DNA from: Paenibacillaceae bacterium
GTDB lineage: Bacteria; Bacillota; Bacilli; Paenibacillales; NBRC-103111
Direction of reading: 5' to 3'
Assembly: GCA_020697475.1 (NCBI GenBank)
Contig: JAJFMO010000244.1
Coordinates: forward strand, 1-8,034
DNA: 8,034 nt
A program made the translations under genes and the position numbers. Under the pieces are notes generated by a model. That model searched no databases and had not been told where the DNA came from. It saw nothing but the letters and a program-made list of their open reading frames with translations. This document shows, piece after piece, positions 1 through 5,273 of the stretch (position 1 is its first letter; each line of letters starts with the position of its first letter).

Positions 1-406
1 CAAAGGCAGCAAAGGCGTCTTTCAAGGCTCGATGAGCTATCTGCTGCAGGACGAGGGCGGACAAGTGCAAGAAGCGCACTCGATTTCAGCCGGCCTTGAT
101 TATCCGGGCATCGGCCCCGAGCATTCCTACTTGAAAGATGCCAAGCGGGCGGAATATTTCCCGGCGACGGACCAGGAAGCATTGGATGCGTTGCAACTGC
201 TCAGCCGAGTGGAGGGCATCATCCCTGCGCTGGAGAGTGCGCATGCGATCGCCCACACGATCAAGCTGGCGCCGAAGATGGGCAAGGAGCAAATTATGAT
301 CGTCAATGTGTCCGGTCGCGGCGACAAAGACGTCGAATCGATCATGCATTATTTGGCCAAGGAAAAAGACAAGCAGGCAGGGGGCGGCGCGCATGAATCT
401 CATTGA
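1..406 (+). CDS. trpB: Tryptophan synthase beta subunit, C-terminal part (cut by window start)
   Basis: This is the C-terminal ~134 residues of TrpB, the pyridoxal-phosphate subunit that joins indole (channelled from TrpA) with L-serine to give L-tryptophan in the cytoplasm. The frame is already open at base 2 and ends at the TGA at 404-406; the catalytic lysine and the true start lie upstream of the window. Recognisable TrpB signatures are GSMSYLLQDEGGQ, the segment EAHSISAGLDYPGIGPEHSYL and the late VNVSGRGDKDVESI, whose glycine/serine-rich loop binds the PLP phosphate in the family. The last 14 bp overlap the start of trpA, so the two genes are cotranscribed and probably translationally coupled, as expected for subunits of one alpha2-beta2 complex. 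Nothing is abnormal in the visible part. Confidence 0.97.
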   Translation, partial: KGSKGVFQGSMSYLLQDEGGQVQEAHSISAGLDYPGIGPEHSYLKDAKRAEYFPATDQEALDALQLLSRVEGIIPALESAHAIAHTIKLAPKMGKEQIMIVNVSGRGDKDVESIMHYLAKEKDKQAGGGAHESH

Positions 407-1202
407 CCAGACGTTCTCGCGGCTGCGGGAGTCAGGCCAAACCGCGTTGATGCCGTTCATCACCATGGGCGATCCCGACTTACCGACTACGATTGAGATC
501 ATGAAGGAGCTTCAAGCGGCCGGCGCCGACCTATTCGAGCTTGGCATCCCTTACTCCGATCCGCTGGCGGACGGCCCGGTCATTCAAGCTTCGTCGCAAC
601 GGGCTCTGAAGCACCGCATCAATCTGCTCGACTGCCTCGGGACGGCGAAAGCGGCTCGGGAGGCAGGGGTAACGATTCCGATGATCCTTTTTACCTATTT
701 TAATCCGGTCTTGCAGCTCGGTCTTGAGCGGGCGTTCACGCTTATCCAACAAAACGGCTTCAGCGGCGCGATCATTCCCGACCTGCCAATCGAGGAAGAC
801 CGCGAAGTAAGACAGTTGGCCGAACGGCATCATATTCATCTCATTCCATTAGTAGCGCCGACCTCGCAAGCACGTATCCAGCAAATCGCCTCGCAGGCGA
901 AAGGATTCGTCTATTGCGTCTCTTCGCTCGGCGTTACCGGCGTCCGCTCCGATTTCCATGCGGAAATCGACGAGTTTCTCGCCACCGTGAAGCGCGCCGC
1001 CGCCGGGGTACCGATCGCCATCGGCTTTGGTATCTCGACTCACGAGCAAGTCGAGCGATTCGCGAAAAGCTGCGACGGCGTCATCGTCGGCAGCGCAATC
1101 GTTCGCATCATCGGCGAAGCCGGTCCGTTGCTGGCCGACCCCGCCCGCCGCGAAGAAGGGCTCAAACAAATCGGCGACTTCGTCCGGCAGTTGAAAGGAT
1201 AG
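393..1202 (+). CDS. trpA: Tryptophan synthase alpha subunit
   Basis: TrpA cleaves indole-3-glycerol phosphate to indole and glyceraldehyde-3-phosphate and passes the indole to TrpB. The ATG at 393 gives 269 residues, the usual family length; the frame is open further upstream (to 306), but that part lies inside trpB and has no TrpA similarity. The segment ELGIPYSDPLADGP places the two catalytic acids exactly as in the family, Glu49 and Asp60. Other hallmarks are MPFITMGDPD near residues 20-29, the barrel segment PMILFTYFNP, IIPDLPIEE, SSLGVTGVR, and the phosphate-binding GFGIST and GVIVGSAIV loops. A G-rich stretch (380-386) a few bases upstream can act as ribosome binding site, although overlap with trpB probably dominates initiation. 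The gene ends 215 bp before hisC, and a 14-bp hairpin follows the stop. Confidence 0.98.
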   Translation: MNLIDQTFSRLRESGQTALMPFITMGDPDLPTTIEIMKELQAAGADLFELGIPYSDPLADGPVIQASSQRALKHRINLLDCLGTAKAAREAGVTIPMILFTYFNPVLQLGLERAFTLIQQNGFSGAIIPDLPIEEDREVRQLAERHHIHLIPLVAPTSQARIQQIASQAKGFVYCVSSLGVTGVRSDFHAEIDEFLATVKRAAAGVPIAIGFGISTHEQVERFAKSCDGVIVGSAIVRIIGEAGPLLADPARREEGLKQIGDFVRQLKG

Positions 1203-1229
1203 TCCAGCTTAGCGCCATAGTTATTGCAC

Positions 1230-1262
1230 ACGTCACAGTTGCCCACCAGGCAATTGTGACGT
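1230..1262 (+). terminator. Long hairpin after trpA, possible weak terminator
   Basis: Bases 1230-1243 (ACGTCACAGTTGCC) pair with 1249-1262 over 14 bp with a single G-U wobble and a 5-nt loop. The following stretch is only moderately T-rich (TATTATTG), so the hairpin could be an inefficient terminator, an attenuation or RNA-processing point, or a protein-binding palindrome between trpA and hisC. The stem is seen directly; the function is inferred. Confidence 0.5.
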
Positions 1263-1339
1263 TATTATTGTGGTTGGAGACAGAATTGCAGGGATTTGGC
1301 TTCAGGAACAAATAATCGGAGAATTGGTGAGCCCACCTT

Positions 1340-1368
1340 TTGAAAAATCAATAGGAATAAGCTAAAAT
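1340..1368 (+). promoter_or_regulatory. Sigma-A type promoter for hisC-tyrA
   Basis: TTGAAA at 1340-1345 and TAAAAT at 1363-1368 are separated by exactly 17 bp, giving a start near 1375 and a leader of about 43 nt. Together with the hairpin after trpA this suggests hisC-tyrA can be transcribed separately from the trp genes. A GAGGTG ribosome binding site (1405-1410) sits 7 nt before the hisC ATG. Confidence 0.65.
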
Positions 1369-1417
1369 AGCAAAATACATCCTTACAAATTTTGATCCTA
1401 TTTCGAGGTGGATAATA

Positions 1418-2364
1418 ATGCAACCTAAGCAAAATATCGTACATTTGCCGGTTTATCAGCCAGGCAAACCGATCGAGGAAGTCAAGCGGGAGCTGGGTTT
1501 GAGCCATGTCATCAAGCTTGCGTCCAACGAGAATCCGTTCGGGTGCTCGCCTAAGGCGAAGGAAGCGATGCAAGCGGAATTCGCCAATATCAGCTTGTAT
1601 CCCGACGGGGGAGCGGTCGACTTGACGAACGTGCTGGCCGGCGATCTCGGAGTGAACGCGGACCAGATTATTTTCGGAGCCGGATCGGACGACGTCATTA
1701 TGATGATTGCCCGTGCGTTCCTCGTCCCTGGCGACGAGACGGTAATGGCTACGCATACGTTCGGCCAGTACAAGCACAACGCTGAAGTGGAAGGCGCGGT
1801 TTGCGTCGAAGTTCCGTTGAAAGACGGGGTACACGATTTGTCGGCAATGCTTGCCAAGGTCAATGGGAAGACCAAGATCGTCTGGATTTGCAACCCGAAC
1901 AACCCGACCGGGACGGCCGTATCGCTTGAAGAGATCGAACGATTCATTCAAAGCGTACCTAAGAGCGTAATGGTCGTGCTTGACGAGGCTTATTACGAAT
2001 ACCTGCCTCCGGCGCAGTTCAGCCACAGTATCGATTTGGTCAAAAAGTATGGGCGGCGGCTGTCGCTTCGGTACGTGACACGGATTTCGTCGAGCAATGC
2101 CGCAAGAACAACGATGCCGGACGCGCGCAGTTGCAAGCAGCTTTTGATCGGATGGGTCTTTCCTACTATCCTTCCTTCGGAAACTTCATCATGGTCCACA
2201 TCGGCCGGCCGGCCGGACCGGTGTTTGACGCGTTGCTTCGCAAGGGGATTATCGTGCGCGGCGGCCATCAGCTTGACTTCCCTAAGTCGCTGAGGATCAC
2301 GATCGGCAGCCAAGAGCAGAACGCCGCGTTCCTGGACGCGCTCGAGGACGCTCTTAAATCATGA
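1418..2364 (+). pseudogene. hisC: Histidinol-phosphate aminotransferase with internal frameshifting deletion
   Basis: HisC is the PLP enzyme that transaminates histidinol phosphate; in Bacillus the copy at this locus also serves phenylalanine and tyrosine synthesis. The N-terminal part is intact for about 212 residues: SNENPFG (36-42), NPNNPTG (159-165), DEAYYEY with the PLP-pyridine aspartate (189-195), then DLVKKYG. From about 2050 the HisC sequence continues in another frame (AAVASVRDTDFVEQCRKNN ... LRITIGSQEQN) to the TGA at 2362. The two parts sum to roughly 315 residues against about 360 normally, so some 45-50 residues are missing, including the expected TFSKxYGLAxLRxGY segment with the Schiff-base lysine. 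The lost length must be 3k+1 bases. Read straight through, the first frame ends at 2293 with 79 non-homologous residues (291 aa). No other decay is visible, so this is either a recent deletion or an assembly error. The stop overlaps the tyrA start (ATGA). Confidence 0.88.
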
Positions 2365-3449
2365 CGAAAATTGCGATCTTCGGCGTCGGATTGATTGGCG
2401 GTTCGTTGGCGTTGAATTTTAAGGGCAAGCCGGGTGTAACGGTTGTCGGCTTGTCCAACAACCCTGCGTCTGTGGAGAAATATGTGCGGCTCGGCGTGGT
2501 GGATGCAGCGACGACCTCGGTGGCCGAAGCAGCGGAGGACGCCGACTTTATCTTTATATGTTGCCCGGTCGGCTTGATCGACAGCTATTTAACCCAGCTC
2601 GCTGCACTGCCGTTAAAGTCGGGCTGCGTCATCACGGACGTCGGCAGCACGAAGGCGTCGATCGTTCGCGCAGCCGGAGAGCTTGATTTCGGACAAGCGC
2701 ACTTTATCGGCGGCCATCCGATGGCTGGTTCGGAGCGTTCCGGCGTTGAAGTCGCTAACATCAACTTATTCGAGAACGCGTTTTATATCTTGACACCAAC
2801 GGATAAGACGCCGGAACCGGCGTTCGAGCGACTGGCCGATTTGATCGCTTGGACACGTGCGCAGATCGTCCGGATCGAGGCCGGGCTGCACGACAACATC
2901 GCTGCCGCAGTCAGCCATCTGCCTCATTTGATCGCCGTCGCGCTCGTCAATCAGATCGCACGGTACAATGAGTCCGACACGCTATACCAGCGGCTGGCTG
3001 CCGGCGGTTTCCGCGATATTACACGCATCGCCTCCAGCGATCCCATTATGTGGCGGGACACGTTAATCGACAATCGGATGATTTTGCTGGACATGCTGGA
3101 GGATTGGAACATGCAGATCGAACATTTCATCCAGCTGTTGGAGAACGCTGACGGGGAAGGAATCGAGCGCGAGTTTCTCACCGCAGGCGAATTCCGCAAC
3201 CGGCTGCCCGAACGCAGCAAAGGGGTAATAGGATCACAGTTCGATCTGTACATTGACGTGCCAGACAATCCTGGGGTGATCGGCCAAATTGCCGGCTTGC
3301 TCGGCAATCATCAGATAAATTTGAGCAACATCCAGATCATGGAAAGCCGTTCGGACGTGCCCGGCGTGCTGCGCCTGTCGTTCCGAAGCCGCGAGCATCA
3401 GGACCGCGCGGCCCAATTGCTGGAACCCAATTACACCGTACGTCGTTGA
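2361..3449 (+). CDS. tyrA: Prephenate dehydrogenase with C-terminal ACT domain
   Basis: TyrA oxidatively decarboxylates prephenate to 4-hydroxyphenylpyruvate with NAD+, the committed step to tyrosine. The 362-residue product has the Rossmann motif FGVGLIGGS (7-15), TDVGSTK (92-98), the GGHPMAGSE active-site segment (117-125), SHLPH (185-189) in the helical dehydrogenase domain, and an ACT domain from about 295 to the end (DLYIDVPDNPGVIGQIAGLL). ACT domains usually mediate feedback inhibition by the end product, tyrosine in this family. The ATG at 2361 overlaps the authentic hisC stop as ATGA; only a weak GAGG (2344-2347, about 13 nt away) serves as ribosome binding site, so normal expression probably relies on coupling to hisC. 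The frameshift in hisC moves that stop 68 bp upstream, which may lower TyrA synthesis. The aroE gene that follows tyrA in B. subtilis is absent. Confidence 0.97.
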   Translation: MTKIAIFGVGLIGGSLALNFKGKPGVTVVGLSNNPASVEKYVRLGVVDAATTSVAEAAEDADFIFICCPVGLIDSYLTQLAALPLKSGCVITDVGSTKASIVRAAGELDFGQAHFIGGHPMAGSERSGVEVANINLFENAFYILTPTDKTPEPAFERLADLIAWTRAQIVRIEAGLHDNIAAAVSHLPHLIAVALVNQIARYNESDTLYQRLAAGGFRDITRIASSDPIMWRDTLIDNRMILLDMLEDWNMQIEHFIQLLENADGEGIEREFLTAGEFRNRLPERSKGVIGSQFDLYIDVPDNPGVIGQIAGLLGNHQINLSNIQIMESRSDVPGVLRLSFRSREHQDRAAQLLEPNYTVRR

Positions 3450-3534
3450 TCGAGTAATCGGCAGGAACTAGACCGTGAAATTCGGTGCATCCAACCTATT
3501 TTAAAAAATTCCATAAAACGTTTGCAAAAAATGG

Positions 3535-3563
3535 TTGACAGAGTGAAAACGGATTCATATAAT
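3535..3563 (+). promoter_or_regulatory. Consensus sigma-A promoter for a short transcript
   Basis: TTGACA (3535-3540) and TATAAT (3558-3563) are both perfect consensus hexamers with a 17-bp spacer, preceded by an A/T-rich UP-like stretch (about 3500-3530). The predicted start is near 3570. The first element downstream is an intrinsic terminator about 75 nt later, so the promoter seems dedicated to a small RNA, or to a leader that is terminated unless read-through occurs. Confidence 0.8.
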
Positions 3564-3569
3564 AAGATT

Positions 3570-3646
3570 ACAGTATGGTTTCTCTCCACTCCTATCTGAA
3601 TTATTTGCACTTAAGTGCAGCCACCTCGTGCAGGTGGCATTTTTTT
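3570..3646 (+). ncRNA. Candidate small regulatory RNA or terminated leader (~77 nt)
   Basis: Between a perfect promoter and a clean terminator lie only about 77 nt. The 5' part is pyrimidine-rich and apparently unpaired, with CTCTCC (3582-3587) and CTCCT (3589-3593), both complementary to Shine-Dalgarno cores. Next comes a perfect 14-bp palindrome, TGCACTTAAGTGCA (3606-3619), followed at once by the terminator stem. This layout, a C/U-rich single-stranded seed plus hairpins, resembles Gram-positive base-pairing RNAs such as FsrA or RsaE/RoxS in style, but no sequence identity to a named family is claimed. Alternative: an attenuating leader for the sigma-factor operon 160 bp downstream. The ATG at 3575 would begin only about 5 nt from the RNA 5' end and has no ribosome binding site, so a peptide is unlikely. 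Ends are predicted to within a few bases. Confidence 0.55.
3620..3646 (+). terminator. Rho-independent terminator of the short transcript
   Basis: GCCACCT (3620-3626) pairs perfectly with AGGTGGC (3632-3638) around a CGTGC loop, followed by A and seven T residues (3640-3646). This is a standard intrinsic terminator on the + strand. Confidence 0.82.
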
Positions 3647-3675
3647 GCGTTTTTAATATTATTTTATACTTTTCC

Positions 3676-3684
3676 TGCTATAAT
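3676..3684 (+). promoter_or_regulatory. Extended -10 promoter candidate for the sigma/anti-sigma operon
   Basis: TGCTATAAT (3676-3684) is a perfect extended -10 element. The -35 region at the proper distance is only A/T-rich (ATATTA at 3656-3661), which extended -10 promoters tolerate. The start would fall near 3691, about 115 nt before the sigma-factor ATG. No TGAAAC-N16-CGT type ECF autoregulatory promoter was found upstream. Confidence 0.5.
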
Positions 3685-3805
3685 AGGTCAGAATGCTCAA
3701 ATACAAAATCATATAAGGTACATCGCAACTTTTCGCTTTCAGGACGGTAGTAATAAGTAGGTCGACTGAAGGCAAGGGGGGCGCCTGCAAGGAGGGTCGC
3801 TTGTA

Positions 3806-4396
3806 ATGACCGATGCCCAGTTGATTCGCGAGATCAAAGATGGCAACGTCGAATTGTTTGCTGAACTGATACGTCGTTATGAGCGCAGAATTACGGCCTA
3901 TATTTATCCAATGTTGCAAAGCTCCCACATGGGGCATTTGGCGGAGGATCTTTGCCAAGATACATTTTATAAAGCTTATCGCAGCTTGCAGACGTTTCGG
4001 GAAGTTGAAGCTTCGTTCTCTACATGGCTACACGTGATCGCTCGCAATACGGTGTTGAGCGAACTGCGCAAACACCACAAGATCAAAGTATCGCTGGACC
4101 AAGAGTCAGACGAAACCGGCAAAACCGGTATGGAAATGTTGACAATTCCGGTAGAGATGCAGCCGGAGCAAACCTTGTTGCGCAACGAGAAGGTTTCGAT
4201 GGTTCGCGAAGCGATTAACAATTTGCCGGAGAAGCAGCGATCCGCGTTGATTTTGCGGGAATACGAACAATTGGATTATCAGGAAATCGCCAATATATTG
4301 GATCAGACGGTCAGTTCGGTCAAGTCGTTGTTGTTTCGGGCGAGAAACAGCGTTCGCTTGCAGCTTGAGCCGTATGAGAAGAGCATGAAGGGATGA
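3806..4396 (+). CDS. ECF-family RNA polymerase sigma factor
   Basis: This 196-residue protein is a group 4 (extracytoplasmic function) sigma factor that would direct RNA polymerase to a small stress or envelope regulon. Region 2 covers about residues 5-92: a helix with LFAELIRRYERRITAYIY, the core-binding AEDLCQDTFYKAYRSL (46-61) and the -10 recognition segment FSTWLHVIARNTVLSELRKH (71-90). A linker of about 40 residues follows, then region 4 (133-187) with NLPEKQRSALILREYEQLDYQEIANILDQTVSSVKSLLFRAR, a helix-turn-helix for the -35 element. AAGGAGGG at 3789-3796 lies 9 nt before the ATG, which fixes the start. The stop is 7 bp before the anti-sigma gene, whose ribosome binding site overlaps the end of this gene. 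The subgroup cannot be assigned from sequence alone; it resembles SigW/SigX/SigV-type factors generally. Confidence 0.93.
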   Translation: MTDAQLIREIKDGNVELFAELIRRYERRITAYIYPMLQSSHMGHLAEDLCQDTFYKAYRSLQTFREVEASFSTWLHVIARNTVLSELRKHHKIKVSLDQESDETGKTGMEMLTIPVEMQPEQTLLRNEKVSMVREAINNLPEKQRSALILREYEQLDYQEIANILDQTVSSVKSLLFRARNSVRLQLEPYEKSMKG

Positions 4397-4403
4397 AGCA
4401 GCG

Positions 4404-5024
4404 ATGAAGTGTGACGAGGTTCAACAATTGTTCGGCGTCTACTGGGATTTGCCGGAACACGATGAACGGCGTGCGCAGGTTCAGGAACACATTCGCGGAT
4501 GCCGCGAATGCGCCGAAGAATTCGAGATGTGGGACGAGAGCAACGAACTCATTCGTCTCGCAGGCGGTACGATTGCACTTGAACCGCAAGACTCGAACGC
4601 CATCGCGAGTAAGGTAATGAGCCGTATTTATGAGGCGGAATCGTGGAGGCTGCCCATTCCCGAAAGAATGTACATGATCACCCAGAAGATGCGGCGGAAT
4701 TTCACGGCTGCGATTGTGTGCTGTTTGACGTTGTTCTGCTTCAGCTTCCTCTACTCGTTGGTTTACGGCGGGGTGAAGAACAGTGGCTCCATCACGAACG
4801 CGGATCACCCCATATACGGTCTGCAGCCGGTTGCCGCAGCCAGCTCCACACCAGGTTCGCTGGATGTGCATGCAATGTCCTCGGCGGTCGCGAGCTTAAG
4901 CGATCCGTTCCTGCTCAAGGTTGGTCCGATTCATACGATCTCCGATTACATGCTGGCGATTTCATTAATCGGCATGGTCTGCACGCTGCTCACCCTCAAT
5001 TGGCTATCCCGAACACGGGTTTGA
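4404..5024 (+). CDS. Membrane anti-sigma factor with zinc-finger (ZAS) domain
   Basis: The 206-residue product has the layout of an anti-sigma factor paired with the preceding ECF sigma factor. The N-terminal domain carries the zinc-binding anti-sigma motif H-x3-C-x2-C (His29, Cys33, Cys36 in QEHIRGCRECAEEF), with Cys3 as the likely fourth ligand. Two hydrophobic helices, about 102-121 (AAIVCCLTLFCFSFLYSLVY) and 181-200 (DYMLAISLIGMVCTLLTLNW), would place residues of roughly 122-180 outside the membrane as a sensor loop, with the zinc finger and a short LSRTRV tail in the cytoplasm. Two membrane passes are more than the single pass of classical RsiW-type factors. Release of the sigma factor, by proteolysis or by conformational change, is inferred from the family. 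AAGGGATG (4388-4395) is the ribosome binding site. The signal sensed is unknown. Confidence 0.88.
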   Translation: MKCDEVQQLFGVYWDLPEHDERRAQVQEHIRGCRECAEEFEMWDESNELIRLAGGTIALEPQDSNAIASKVMSRIYEAESWRLPIPERMYMITQKMRRNFTAAIVCCLTLFCFSFLYSLVYGGVKNSGSITNADHPIYGLQPVAAASSTPGSLDVHAMSSAVASLSDPFLLKVGPIHTISDYMLAISLIGMVCTLLTLNWLSRTRV

Positions 5025-5048
5025 TAAAAAAATTGAGTCAGAGAGAAG

Positions 5049-5207
5049 GGCATTTGGGTGTGAGGTGAAGAAGCGTCAGCGCTCGCCTTTGAAATGTTAT
5101 TCAAACCGCTAAATCTTTTCAATGAATAAGATTTCAACAGCGATCGGAACCTCATACCCATGGCTTATGACTTGCCTCAATGCCGCCGAAAGGCGTTTTT
5201 TCTTTTT
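5049..5207 (+). ncRNA. Candidate multi-branched structured RNA with terminator-like 3' end
   Basis: The gap after the anti-sigma gene has nested complementarity. GGGTGTGAGGT (5056-5066) pairs with ACCTCATACCC (5149-5159) over 11 bp with one G-U. Enclosed in it are AGCG/CGCT (5072-5075 with 5080-5083), TTTGAA/TTCAAA (5088-5093 with 5100-5105), and CGCT/AGCG (5107-5110 with 5139-5142) stacked on AAATCTT/AAGATTT (5111-5117 with 5128-5134). An outer GGCATT/AATGCC pairing (5049-5054 with 5179-5184) closes the whole and abuts the terminator. A closing stem with several helices is riboswitch- or ncRNA-like, but I recognise no known class (no T-box, SAM, lysine, purine or 6S signatures). It could be the 3' UTR of the sigma operon, an independent RNA (weak TTGGCT-17-GATAAA at 5000-5028), or a leader of the gene at 5274. 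Confidence 0.45.
5184..5207 (+). terminator. Terminator-like hairpin with GAAA tetraloop and T-tract
   Basis: CGCC (5184-5187) and GGCG (5192-5195) enclose a stable GAAA tetraloop and are followed by T6-C-T6 (5196-5208). The stem is short for an intrinsic terminator, but the T-tract is excellent; an alternative stem of GCCT (5174-5177) with AGGC (5191-5194) is possible. It would end the sigma/anti-sigma transcript or the structured RNA. A switch between the two stems is conceivable. Confidence 0.55.
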
Positions 5208-5273
5208 TAAAGCCGATCTTCGGATTAAAACCCGGTAAATTATCCCATAATGGGAGTAGCGGGAGGGATGTAA

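Noticed and set aside
914..1315. Arginine-rich frame overlapping trpA
   Set aside because: Highly repetitive Arg content is typical of an out-of-frame reading of a real gene; trpA fully explains the region.
1265..2026. Long 253-codon open frame on the minus strand opposite hisC
   Set aside because: It is antisense to well-conserved hisC codons, has no recognisable domain, and follows from the high-GC third positions of hisC.
3473..3490. ACCG/CGGT hairpin after tyrA as a terminator
   Set aside because: Only 4 bp and no T-tract directly after it.
3575..3760. Possible 61-aa hydrophobic peptide gene
   Set aside because: It reads through the terminator hairpin and T-tract, has no ribosome binding site, and shows no family features.
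4320..4871. 183-codon open frame on the minus strand opposite sigma/anti-sigma genes
   Set aside because: Shadow of two clearly recognisable genes; no domain and no start signal.
4643..5068. 141-codon frame overlapping the anti-sigma gene
   Set aside because: The anti-sigma frame has a zinc motif and membrane helices; this one has neither and no ribosome binding site.
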